From Clarireedia homoeocarpa (taxonomy: Eukaryota > Ascomycota > Leotiomycetes > Helotiales > Rutstroemiaceae), in assembly GCA_001465935.1 (NCBI GenBank), contig LNKV01000023.1:124001-188000 (forward strand): a stretch of DNA of 64,000 nucleotides. The letters run 5' to 3'. The translations under genes and the position numbers were made by a program. Shown one piece after another: positions 22,657 through 33,981 of this stretch (the first letter of the stretch is position 1; every line of letters starts with the position of its first letter). Below the pieces are notes generated by a model that did not search any database, was not told the DNA's origin, and worked only from the letters and a program-made list of their open reading frames with translations.

Positions 22657-24877
22657 ATGCCTCACGCTCTTTCTATGCCGGCGCCTGGCTTTCAAGCAAT
22701 CATTCTCTGTGGCCCTGGATCGTCGTTTCCTACCTTTACTGCGAACCCAGATGAGAACCCAAAGGCTTTAATTCCCATAGCCAACCGGCCTATGGTATGG
22801 TATCCCATTGATTTCTGCTATCGGATGGGAATAACGAGTGAGTCATGATACTTTCTTTGAGACTTTCTCTTGCCCGACACCTGAATCTCCCTTTGGCCCG
22901 CCATGTTAGGAATGACAGAACGTCATCTTTGTGTTTCAAGAGATGTTGCCACTCCATATTTGCGAATGCATCTCCTCCGTTTGTGGTAGTGCGTCGATGC
23001 AGTCACTGTCCAGGGCTGGGAATATTCACGTTTTACGCAACTATATCTTTTGAAACCAAGGAAGAAACCTACCACTCAAAACTTGATATCTGTTACTTCA
23101 ATCGCGTCTTGTAACGCTGACCTATTCTAGACATCACCTTGATTGCACCACCTTCGTCTGAACCTGCTATGAAAGCAGCATTAAACACAAATCCACATTT
23201 GACCAGCTTGCCATTACCCAAACCAGATTTATTAGCACCAGCAGACCTTGAACAGAACACAGGAACTGCCCAAATTTTCAGATTACCGGAGGTACGAAAT
23301 GTGATCAAAGGAGATTTCATTGTACTTCCATGTGACCTGGTATGCGAACTTGGGGGCGAAAGCCTTTTAGAGTCATGGATGGTGAAAGAAGGAGGTCTAG
23401 GAGGTGCGACTGGAGGAGGACACGAAGGTCCAAAAATGGCTCTTGGTGGTGAAAAGGGCGGAAGAAGGGGCGGGCTTGGGGTATGGTATGAGACCAAGAG
23501 CGAAGTGAAAATCAAAGGAGAAGAAACAGATTTTATTGCGACATCTCCCCTAGAAGCGAGTTCAGTTCCATCTTCGAAATCAGCACTTTTACCATACATC
23601 TCGAATTTAATATATTCCGTCCCCACTGATACACTAAAGGATATAGTCGAGGACAAAAAAGGCTTACCGATACGACATGCACTAATCCGCAATCATCCTC
23701 GAGTCCGAATGTTGAGTACACACCGAGATGCGCATATCTATGTCTTTCCAGCTTGGGTTTTGGATATGATTAACAAAAATGAGCACATGGATAGTTTAGG
23801 TGAGGACGTTGTCGGCTGGTGGGCAAAGGCAGGCTGGCAAAACGGGTTAGGAGATAAACTCGGACTTCGGGACATCCTAGAAAACTCACGGCCTGACGAC
23901 TCCGACGACAACAACAACATGTTGGATAATGGTCCAGGCGACGACATCGACTATTCCGCTTTAAGCTCAACATGGACCTCCAAACTCAAGAACCCCGATG
24001 CATCGTCTTCTAAAACGAAATCAGATTTAGTCGTACCGCCCATACTTGCATATGTGCACCCATCCAAGCCAACCGCTCAGGGACCACCAACCCTGATCCG
24101 GCGAGTCGATACTGCACCTCTGCTCCTTGCAACTTCTCTCCAACTTGCCAAAGTCGACTCCCTGGATTCCGTACCCTCCAACACAGCATCCCCCTTTGCC
24201 CACAACAGCAAGATCGCCTACCCCGAAGGTATCGCTCAAAAGACAACCGTAATCCGTGCCGACTGTCTCCTCGCCGAGAATGTAACAGTGAGCGAAAAAT
24301 GCATCATTAAGGAATGTGTCATTGGTGCCAACTGTTCTATTGCTTCAGGAGCCAAGCTCACTCGCTGTATTCTAATGGATGGTGTTGTGGTTGGCAAATC
24401 CTGCAAACTCACCGGTTGTATACTTGGTCGCCGGAGCGAAATTGGGGAGGATTCTATCTTGCAAGATTGCGAAGTACAAGAGAACTTGCTAGTGGAAGCT
24501 GGAAGTAAGTTTAACCACAACACGCCTTCTAATTGCAAAACCCCTTCCCTCGTTCCCCTTTCCACTTCCCTGGCTTCTCTGCATCTCTTTCATCCATTTT
24601 CCTTCTTCCACCACGCGTTCTACCCTTCTGCAGCCCTATCGCCGCAGGTATATAAATGCATAGCCACAAGGCCGACATACACTCTCACCCACCCACCAAA
24701 ACACCTCACTGCCATACTGACCTCTATCTAGCTGAGGACAAAAACAACAAGCTCATGAGTAGCAAAGGAATGGAAGCAACCGAGGAAGAAATTAAGGATT
24801 TCGAAGATGAGGTCAGTATGGAGGACATGGATGCCGATGATCGAAGTGCGGGGAAGGGTCTGGACCCCTCTATTTAG
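22657..24877 (+). CDS. gcd1: Translation initiation factor eIF2B subunit gamma
   Basis: Exons 22657-22837, 23131-24504 and 24732-24877 join in phase to 566 residues. The N-terminus is nucleotidyltransferase-like: GFQAIILCGPGSSFPTF followed by NPKALIPIANRPMVWYPIDF. The first intron interrupts MGIT/NITLIAPP. The C-terminal third is a left-handed beta-helix of hexapeptides (CIIKECVIGANCSIASGAKL, then CILMDGVVVG and CKLTGCILGRRSEIGEDSIL). The protein ends with an acidic tail, EEEIKDFEDEVSMEDMDADD. Together with epsilon, gamma forms the catalytic subcomplex of eIF2B that exchanges GDP for GTP on eIF2 in the cytosol. The length and domain order fit gamma rather than epsilon, because the W2/HEAT domain is absent. 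The first intron is long for this window (293 bp). Confidence 0.92.
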
Positions 24878-27794
24878 TATCAATATTACGGATTAAGGGT
24901 TCTTTCAGGGCTCAAGTTTCCGTGAATAAATAAAACGCATGATGTGTATGCATGCTGTACGTAAATTTGAGCAATGCATATTTCTATCTATGTCTTGCTT
25001 TTCCATCATAAAATCCCCATGGAAGAAGAGCAAATAGTTGGTTTTAAAGTTTGGCTATATACAAATAGCCTCATTCGACCGGAGTTTTATTGAATCAACA
25101 GTACAAAATTGTGGCTGCATGCGACGCCCTGCGGCACAGCAGAGAACTTTATCTGAACCCCATATTGTATCGATCATCGATGATGACCCGTCTTTTCGAG
25201 CCTTCTCTTTTTCGTATGCTATGCACATATCGCACTACGTTAGGAACTAGCGTTGGAGCGAGGGCGACACACATAGATAGGTTCAGACAACAGCGAAGGG
25301 CGGATCATTTCCTACTGGACAAGATGTGCATGCATGTAGATATATGTAATGGTTGGTTGAATGCATCTATTGATTCATTATACTGCTGAGCGTGGGAAAG
25401 AACCTTCTGGCCTTTCTTTTAAATGTCTGCTTGAGAAATGCATATATGCATGCGCATGCACACTATACCTATTATCTCGTCTGTCTCAGTCAGACTACAT
25501 CCTATACATAAAGAAACTAGCTATCCCCAAACAGGTAGCAACACGTCTAGTACAAGCGAGTGTATATATAGCCAAAGTACACAGTACATATCCTCATACC
25601 CTGCATCTTGCTGCGATATCGGGGCCATGTTCTTTCGACATGATAAGCTACCTGGGGATGTCTGATGTGGTGTTGCTGCGGCTAATGAAACCAATGTCTG
25701 ACGTCTACTGCAGGTCTAGCGCGTGAATGCATGTAAGTAATGCTCTGTGCACCTGGTAAACGCAGAAAAGAGCCGCAAAGAAGGGCTTGTGATGTAATTG
25801 TGGTGATACCTGCGATGTCATCTATCGTTTGGAAATACTCCATGATGAAGGACTTGATGTAAGAATATTAAGTCAACAGTTTCATAGAACTTCTTTATCA
25901 ACTCCACCAGCTGAGATGTCCTAGCATACCGTCGTAGTGCTCCTACTCATCCATCTCAATAGCTTCTCCGAAGACTTCGCCTAGAGCGAAACCTACCGTC
26001 GCCCGCGTAGTTGAACAACATTTCAGTATCAGTGGAATTTCTCAATGAACTTTAACATTCAATACCGGCTCTCTGAAAACCGGCGGGAGTTGCATTGTAT
26101 GAATGCCTGACCATGGCGATGGATGTATCAATATGTGGGCGCTTTACTTTCATCGCTGTGCCGTAGGGATTTCAGTTCCGAGTTTCCTTTAGATGGGAGC
26201 ACAAAGTGGTATCTGCTAGGGATTGGGTTAAAGGTTCAGCAGTATCTACCAACCAACAGATCTGTGAAAAAACTGAAGCGCGATAAGAACCTATACGCAA
26301 CAGGTCAAGTTGTCCCAGTCCATCTATCCAGCGGAAAATCAAATGTTCAGTTGATCTACCAGAGTCCAATTCTGTAAGATACATCACGACCGAAACTTGG
26401 ATCGTTTAGTTTCTTACTGGCGATGGGAAGATCGTCGAGTTCTCTGCACACTTTGTGTTTGTGCATTGACATATGCTATGCAACAGCCATTTATTGGCGA
26501 CTCTTGTCTCACTTCGCGTGGTATATGCGCGACATCATATCAAAATGATCATTCTGTCATATGGTGACGTGATACCTCCAAGTTGATTCCGCGCAACCTT
26601 AAGTGTAACAGTAGGTGAACTCGATAAGAATTTGGAATATATCGTATGATAATCAGATAACTCGTTACACCTTCAACAGCTTTGAACTTAAGAACCGAGG
26701 TATCACGACGTGATATTTGTGTTAGTAATAGCGCCATATCTGTCGGACGTATTTTCATGACGATTGTAAATCTTGTCCGAATGAGGCACATATTTGGCTT
26801 GAGGCTTCACGATTAAACCATATCCCTTCACTGTAGAGTCGGAAAAAAGTTGGATTGGCCTTAAACTATACATTCAAGGGTTTTCCAACCTGGAAAGTGT
26901 GCCTTCAGTCTTCGCGGCACTTGGAATGAAGACTCCACTCCACATCTTACGCTCCGCTGGTGAGCACATCTCAATGATATGGAGAACGACTATCGAGAAG
27001 GCACGTTAGTCAGTGGATAATGAATCACTGACGACCACAATAGCAGGATCCAACAGCAGCAGAAGCCTTCTGTTCAATTTAAGTTATTGATGAACAGAGG
27101 TGCCTGTGCGTCGAGTCGTGGGCGTGTCTCGGCGTACGGAAGCAAGACTACTTTGTTTATCGGGGGGAAAACGGTCCACAGAAGTCCGTTAGAAGGACTA
27201 ATTTCAAGTGGAGCATGTTTAATCAAGGTGTGGAGTTGAAAGCGCAAACTGACTGATGAACCAATACGGGATATGATGAAAGGACAAGGAACGACAGAAG
27301 TAAGAAAAGCACCAAGGTAGCACAGTTCAACAAGGAATAAAGGAAGGAAGGAATGCGTCATGTATTCGAAGTCTTTTGCAATCCGTATGGCAAGAACGGC
27401 CCAGTCACTACAGTTCTTCCGTGGATGATTTGGTCCTGGTAGATAGTATACACGACAACAATTGGTTGCAATTTTTAAAAGCCGATAGCAGGAAAGGCCT
27501 GCGGTAGTGAAAAATATTAGAAGATGAAAGATATTCCTGTTTACAAAAGCATAACTTTTAGTTCCGTTCGCTTTACGGAAAAATGTTGAAGTATGGTAGC
27601 CAGCGGCAAAAGATAAAATAGACATATCAAATTTCAATAAACTTGTTTCCCACCCACCTAGAATATTTCCATGAACTCCACCTCTATATTAAAGAGCCTC
27701 CCACACCTTAAATCAACTTCCGCACTCGGCTGGCAGGCGATATAACATTGGAACGTCGTTCGTATGAGATCCGGCAGGTGTCCCAGCCGGACAT
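24878..27794. other. 2.9 kb intergenic region without recognised genes
   Basis: The left part is the 3' flank of eIF2B gamma and has many atgcat-type palindromic hexamers (about 24940-25450). Open frames up to 187 codons occur, for example 27637-27074 on the minus strand, but none shows a known motif, a plausible start context or splice partners. No repeats longer than a few tens of bases were noticed. Confidence 0.5.
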
Positions 27795-29413
27795 TTAATA
27801 TCGCTCATATTCTCTCTCTTTCTTGGCGTGTTTCATTATGGTTCCTGGCGGATGGTCTTCCGGGTAGAATTTGCACGAGAAAGCCATACACGTTGGCTCC
27901 TTGGACCCAGCGGCAATAATCACACTAGGGCAATGATGTCCATAGATGCAATCTTCCTGGTCGCAGTCCTGCCCATTTACACAAGGATTCATACGAGCCA
28001 AATAACCGATAGCCTTTAGATCTTCGTCTGTGGCTTTATAGTCATGTTCGAAGCAGCATTCACTACCTTTGGAACATGGTCCTCGTAGATAGTGATTGTT
28101 GCATAGTTTTTTATTATTGGTAGTTCTGCGTTTTATCTTTTCCAGAATTTCCCTGTTGACAACAATTGGCGGGTCCAGTCCTCTGGGCTCTGGAGTCCAG
28201 GATGGTCGGTTGACAACGTTGGCTGGCTTTTTGGTAATAACTGGGGTTGCTTTGGCAGCTATGGGAGAGCTAGTGATGCCAGGTGGTGGAGGGATTGATG
28301 TCACACCAGCCCAGGTTGAGGGCACGTTTGCAGTATTGGGTGTAGTGGAGTCTGCGATACGATCCATGAGTTTCCCTGAACGGAAGATGCTGTCAAATTT
28401 CAATGTAGGAAGACCTGTAGCGGAGAGCTCGCGAACCATGGGTGGTCCTTCAACTATTGTAATTCGATTTCGATCGTCATGGCCCACTTCGTCAAGGAAA
28501 GGTGCATAGCCACTATCGAATGATATCCCAAGTAGAATCTGTTTGCAATTCCAATTCTTCAAGTGCCATCTGGTGCATTCTTGTGGGAGTTAGTGCTCGG
28601 CTGCCCCGGAGACAGGATTGAAAGAAGAAGTCCACGAACCTTTGATTTTCGAATCTGCCCTTTCTTTTCCATGACCAACATCAATAAAGTCAAAGTTTGC
28701 TTTCCCTTGTGTAAATCCCAATGTGAAATCCTTAAAGCTCTCGAGACTTTCAAGTCCCCCATCGCGCTTTAAGGCTTTTGATAATCCGGCGTAATTTGCG
28801 CAGACCTTTGCCATAATTTCGATTTCATCCGTAGTCCCATGGCATTGTTCTAATATCGAAGCTCGAAGGGCATTTGCAGCTTTCTTTCCGCCTTCGACTC
28901 CTTGATTTATAAGGTCCTGGTTGAACTAGACAAGTGCTATCAGCCAGCGGTTTAAGAGGGTGTTTGCGGGGTACCAACGATCATGCCATCGCCATCAATC
29001 AGGACCATTATATATGGATTTCGATTCTAGGCACATATCAGCAACAGCAGCTGCCTTGAATGCGCATGCTATCCTACACGCAAGAACTCGCAATCCGCAA
29101 GAGATTGACCCAAGCTTTGTCTCATCATATTCAATTGTTGTTGTAAATCTCTTCTCGACCTTTTGGAGTCTTCCAGATCCAGATGCGCATCCTCCAATTC
29201 TTTTGTAAGTCGCGCATTCTCATTTTGAAGGCCACTCTCAACTCTTTCGATATAAATAAGAAGGTCCTGTGTTGCGAAGACGATGTTAGAATTGAACGCT
29301 TTGGTTGACTGACGGAATGCGGGACGTCGTGGCCATACCTTTATTAGTTCATTGCCAGTTTCCCTCTGGACTTGTAAATTGTTGAATCGTTGAATGAAGT
29401 CCATAATCGCCAT
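27795..29413 (-). CDS. Tandem CCCH zinc-finger protein with N-terminal coiled coil
   Basis: Five minus-strand exons (29413-29339, 29266-29078, 29026-28979, 28925-28640, 28579-27795) join in phase to 460 residues. The N-terminus is a coiled coil (ENARLTKELEDAHLDLEDSK). A compact domain follows, starting at NRNPYIMVLIDGDGMI and passing through FNQDLINQGVEGGKKAANAL and HLKNWNCKQILLGISFDSGY. The Asp-Gly-Asp motif at the end of a beta-strand recalls NYN/PIN-type nuclease folds. A Pro-rich linker leads to a C-x8-C-x5-C-x3-H finger (about 359-378) and a second Cys/His cluster, C-x5-C-x4-C-x3-H (about 399-414). This architecture is a known but functionally unassigned ascomycete family. RNA binding is likely from the CCCH finger, and nuclease activity is speculative. 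A second ATG at 29404 is also possible. The fourth donor (gttcgt) is weak but gives KIKECTRWHLKNW. Confidence 0.85.
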
Positions 29414-30335
29414 TTTCGGATTTCACTCAATTGACGAATGAACTCGTTAAGAATATTATTATCCAGTGTTTGATTTCAATATGATGCTCTCGCACGCGAA
29501 TCTTTTTTTTTTTTTTTGGAGGGTCAGCACTTCGGGGAGACGCGACGGTGGAGTCTAGGTTGAATTTGTAGGTGGGAGCTCCGAGCTTAACATGGAGGGG
29601 CTGTTCTCTTCAACAACAATGCTTTTTGGTGAACATTTTGATGAATATTTTCCACAATGTTTGATGAGGAGATTGAACTGATTTGGATGTTTTCTATGGC
29701 TGTTCTATTGGTTGTACTGAGTGCATATATTTCTCACACATTTGCCGTTTCCGTTACTGTTGTCGTTTGCTTCGCTTTGTACTACTGCCCACTTTCCTTT
29801 GGGCGAATATTTGCAATCTGATCTGTGGATAGCTGTGTCCTTATGAAATACCAGCTAGCCATGCCACTCGCATTTTATCTACGAATATGCGTGTTCACTA
29901 ATCTTCATGTTGGGGGTGAAGGCCAAGTTCTGATTTCTCAAAATGTCATGCTAAGAACTAGCTCAACAGCTTTGCATCGCAAACTACCCACTATAAGATG
30001 AGTTGGAACATGTTCGGCTCTCCCTCCTGTTCATCCGAACGACTGCGGGAATATACGGATCGTGCTTTTTGGGGGGGGGGGGGGGGGGGCGGAATGCATT
30101 GGTGAATGCTTGGTCAAATATTCTAAGAGTAGACAGACCTTCCGAAGCTTCCGGCATCATTATTCGTTGCAAGACATCAACTTCAGCGGCGACTAGCATT
30201 TGGTAGACTGTCTTCTACGCACGTATTCTGTGACCGAAGTTGTGATACTAAGGTCCCCTGCTCCACCATGGTTCTATGAGGCAAGACTGGAGACTTCGAC
30301 GCATTAAGAGATTGGCTTATTAGACCTGACAAAGC
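29414..30335. other. Left edge of the gene-poor island
   Basis: No coding content is supported. It contains a short T tract (about 29504-29518) and an 18-base G run at 30071-30088. No functional sites are recognised. Confidence 0.6.
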
Positions 30336-30445
30336 TGTTGGAGAATAGAACTTGATTGATTCTAGCTAAATTACGAAGAATGGGGACCCTTTATAAGTAT
30401 CCCAAATGAGCCCATATGGCTCAGGAATGGCGCCATTCACGTGGC
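30336..30445. repeat. Diverged direct repeat, left copy (LTR-like end)
   Basis: It begins tgttggagaatagaacttga and includes 'ctttataagtatcccaaatga' and '...atggctcaggaatggcgcc'. A diverged copy lies at about 33095-33205 in the same orientation. The TGTTGGA start is typical of Ty1/copia LTRs, so these may be the two LTRs, or two solo LTRs, of a degenerate retroelement. Confidence 0.65.
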
Positions 30446-33029
30446 AATTACATGCGTGAATGAAGGAACTGGCCAGAGGGAGATCTGTCATAATTGTAAT
30501 GTTATCATCAAGATAAGCATCATCATCATATATCATCAACTCAATCCTATCCATTAAGCCCATAATCTTAATAAGAGGAATATGCCGTAACCCGGACTCA
30601 AATGTATCACACTTTTGCGCAACCAGATTGCCGCTACCCGGCAATCTAGTCGCGTAAAGTGTGTCCCCCCCTACTTACCTACCCCTTTGTTAGTTAGTTG
30701 TAAGTGGAAGGAAGTCTAGTCTGCCTCCACGGCAGTGGCCCTCGGAGAGCCAGCGGAGCGTCGTCCGCTTTTCTTCCATATGTCTATCTGTACGTGTGTA
30801 TATATAACGCTCTACTGGCTCCTTATGTGGTAGTAAAAGTCTAAGCAGCTAGAAAGTTGTGGCTAATGTATAATCTGGGACGATCATGTTAGACGACGAA
30901 AACGCCCCCTGTGCCCATCTTGCAAAGCGTAATAGACGCCGGTACTTTCACAACTATCTCCCTAGTTTGATGCAGGGAAGGAGGTTTCGCAACAGGGATT
31001 GGCGTTAAGAAGCACGAGGAGAATAGCCGGTGCCGCCGCCACTCATGGCTAGTATGTGACACGAGACTACAGATTTCTTCACGTGAAGTATTAAGTTATA
31101 TGATTCTGACTTTTCGCCTGTTTCTTGCTAGGACTAGTACAAACCTAATGAACAGCACACCTCTTGGCGTCAAATGGTTTTCGACAGCAGCAGCGACAGA
31201 TCTAGCGTATTAATAAGGTCTGGCAGTTGTTTAAAGTAAGAAAGTTAAAGCACATCACTTGATGAATTCGCAGGCTCTGTTTAATAAGAGTAGCCTTGAA
31301 AAGGAGAGGGTAAAAGGGAGAGGCGGCACGGCTTTTTCCGAGGTAATTCTAAGCGAACTCCCCCCCCCTTTTTGCCGCGAGTATAGCTGCACAAGTGAGC
31401 CGCTGCCACATCACCGATAAGCCAATAACTTGTGCTGTATGTATAAAAGCAGAGTCAAGCTCCGGTTACAGAGTTTCGTGATCGGTGCTGCTAAGTGCTC
31501 GAGCAGCCTGAGAAGATCCTTGCTTCAGCTATTGGTTATAACATAGACTGAGGGTTTGAGTTCGATCCTCATACTAAATGTTTAGCGATTCCGAGATGGA
31601 AGTTAATATGCAAAGAGATTGAATTTAGTCAACGCAGCTCATCATAGAGAAACATGGCAAAGAGGTTGACGCAGATCTCTTTATGTAGACATGAAGGCAG
31701 CCATTGTAGGCAGTGTTGTCAGTAGTGTAAACTAGCGCAGTTTGAGGGCATTCCCAAACGTACAGCAGTGCGTTTAAGGGGTCACAAACGGACGGAACGT
31801 AGTGCGTACAAACAGCTGTATCTTGGCAGTATACTATTAGAACTGTCAGAAATGGAAGGGATATGATTGATTCTATGAATATGTATGATATTATCAAGGT
31901 CTGAGTTGCTACACCGTTCAGGATGAGACATCTATATTTGATGTATGACTAAGCACTTTCCGACAATATAATTTAAATTCAAGTAATATTCACAGTTCTA
32001 CTACCCAAATTAGTAGCTCTCCTCGTTAGGATTATTCTTGTACAATAATTCTTCCTCAAAACTCGATATATTTAACTACGATTTTAAATACTCAAGCGCC
32101 TCTAATAATACTATTCATGTTCTATTACAACGATCTGTAAGAGTAATCTTTGCGGCCGAAAAGAGACATTCAACGTCGGCCAACATAGCACTAAAATCTT
32201 ATGATTCACCTCCTCCGCCCACGTTGTCGCCGTATACTTAGTATACAGCCAGTGCGTGCCATTTTTGAGGATATAAAACTGTTTATACTATCAGTTTCAA
32301 TATCACAAACTATACGGGATCTACTATTACACTAGCGCACACGGTGAACGTGCACCATTGTACGGGTATATGTCTATATAATATTAACGTAAGCCCGGAC
32401 TACCTGTGCAAAAACACACCCTATGTGACTTCGAAAAAAACAGCCCATATGACCGTGCCCAGCTGTACACCCGTCGTGCTCAATAATACTCCTGTATACA
32501 GACGTTTTTCCGTTCCGGTATATCTGATATGTTTTGTACTTTTTCTCTATTCCTGTCTGCTTCTCCGTTTCGTTAGTAGTAACTTTTTATTATAGATGCA
32601 TTTCAGGGGTAATAGTGTAGCGGTTATAAGCAACGCTAACCTACTTCTACTTTCCCTTTAAACAAGAAAGACACCCTGTACAAGACCTATACAGCCTGTA
32701 AAGTAATATGACATATTGCTTCTATCGTAGGTACCCCGATTAACCCCCTTTTAGAATCGTATATTATACACTCTACTGGCTGAGTTAGGGTAGGAGCTGG
32801 CCGGTTAGGCGGTATAGGGGATAAGGAAAAAGAGAAGGATAAGGAAATAACAAGTACTCCGCTGGCTGAGTATATATATAATTTTTACTTCTACGGGCTA
32901 TAACTTTTTATCTATAACTGCTACAGCTCCGCAGCTGATTTTAAATCGATCCAGTATCTGGGAATACCCTCAAAGTGAGTATATAAGAAGCCTCCGGCAG
33001 GATGAGCCCGTCGGGTAACGAAGGCCGTA
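30446..33029. other. Degenerate AT-rich sequence between the direct repeats
   Basis: No intact gene and no recognisable gag/pol frame is visible. The sequence is rich in TA dinucleotides and stop codons, especially at 31900-32950, as expected of a RIP-mutated element, although indices were not computed. Local features include a TATA-like 'tgtataaaagc' near 31440 and a tRNA-like fragment at 31520-31575. Confidence 0.5.
31521..31572 (+). other. tRNA-like fragment with box A and box B likeness
   Basis: 'ttcagctattggttataac' resembles a tRNA D-arm/box A, and 'gagttcgatcctc' at 31558-31570 resembles a T-arm/box B. They are only about 25 bases apart, so the anticodon arm cannot be complete. It is a tRNA or SINE relic at best. 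Confidence 0.35.
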
Positions 33030-33071
33030 AAATAAGGCACCATTGAGCGTCAGCGATCAGGTGCCTTATTT
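33030..33071. repeat. Perfect 12 bp inverted repeat (hairpin)
   Basis: aaataaggcacc (33030-33041) is exactly complementary to ggtgccttattt (33060-33071), with an 18-base loop. The palindrome 'ggcctgaggcc' follows. It lies just before the right copy of the direct repeat. Confidence 0.85.
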
Positions 33072-33094
33072 AGGCCTGAGGCCCCGGATATGCT

Positions 33095-33205
33095 CGTTAG
33101 ATGAAAATAACTTAATTGATTCTTCTATCTAAACTATGGAAAATGGGAGCCTTTTATAGGTATCCCAAATGAGTCCCTATGACTCATAATCTGCACCATT
33201 ACAGG
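33095..33205. repeat. Diverged direct repeat, right copy
   Basis: It aligns with the left copy (30336-30445) from 'gttagatgaaaataacttaa' through 'tataggtatcccaaatgagt' to 'gcaccatta'. Many differences are G to A or C to T transitions, as expected from RIP or deamination. Confidence 0.65.
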
Positions 33206-33236
33206 TGATCAGGAATGTACAGAAGCTGTTCACTAT

Positions 33237-33357
33237 AGGAGCTGGTCACCTGTTCACTTCTACAGGAGCTGGTCACCTGTTCACCTCTACAGCAGCTGTT
33301 CACCTGTTCAGCAGTTTTTCACCTCTACAGGAGCTGGTCACCTGTTCACTTCTACAG
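33237..33357. repeat. Minisatellite, about 27 bp unit
   Basis: Four to five imperfect copies of a unit containing 'aggagctggtcacctgttca' are seen, one copy being interrupted by a T run. Confidence 0.85.
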
Positions 33358-33669
33358 CACACTACTGACAACACTGATTGTAGCTAGCTGAGTGGCTGGA
33401 AGATGTGATCGGCCATAATAAACACAATATAACAATATGGATAGTTATATAGTCGAGGGGTAGCACGATACGTTGCAGTAGTGGTACGATCTCGATCATA
33501 TCATCCTGGTGTCGATGACAGGTGCTGTGACGAGTAGGCCTAGTGACGAGAAAAGATGTCAGAAATTGAGGGGGAATCTAATTCAAGTTCGAATATGATT
33601 GCCTTTGACTTTCATCTATTGTTCTTTCTCCTTGGGATTTCACCAATCTCCCCTGAAAGTTAACGTTGT

Positions 33670-33981
33670 TGTTACGAACCAGATCATGAGGATTAAGGGA
33701 CTATAGGCTCAGGGCCCTAATTGGCTACAGGAGAACCCCTAGGCTTACTCCACATGATGTCCCGCTAGTTTCATCAGTCCCATCTAATGGGACTAGAAGT
33801 CTATATAAGCAGATGTTATTTCCTTAGTATATAGAACTTTGTGCTCAACTCAAATAGTAATTCTATCACTTAGTTACCCGTCGACATTTATTCCATCGAT
33901 TAATTCCCTACTTGACTGCTTAAATACGAACCCTACTGTCTTCTACCACTTCTACGTGATTAGGAGGTCGACGACGTAACA
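33670..33981. mobile_element. Solo LTR, 312 bp
   Basis: It starts with TGTTACG and ends with CGTAACA, a perfect 7 bp terminal inverted repeat of the TG...CA type that bounds LTRs. Inside there is a TATA-like 'tctatataagc' near 33800 followed by a pyrimidine-rich, transcript-like stretch, in the order promoter then R region. The flanking five bases are gttgt on the left and gtttt on the right, an imperfect 5 bp target duplication. No internal domain is adjacent, so it is a solo LTR left by recombination. Gypsy or Copia membership cannot be told. Confidence 0.8.

Noticed and set aside
23093..23692. 199-codon minus-strand frame
   Set aside because: Antisense to the eIF2B gamma exon. Pro/Ser-rich shadow without motifs.
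24940..25450. Cluster of atgcat-type palindromes considered as a regulatory array
   Set aside because: Spacing is irregular and the hexamer is common in AT-rich intergenic DNA of this window. No consistent unit.
33205..33387. 60-codon frame GAGHLFTSTGAGHLFTSTA
   Set aside because: It only reads through the minisatellite at 33237-33357. No start context or homologue likeness.
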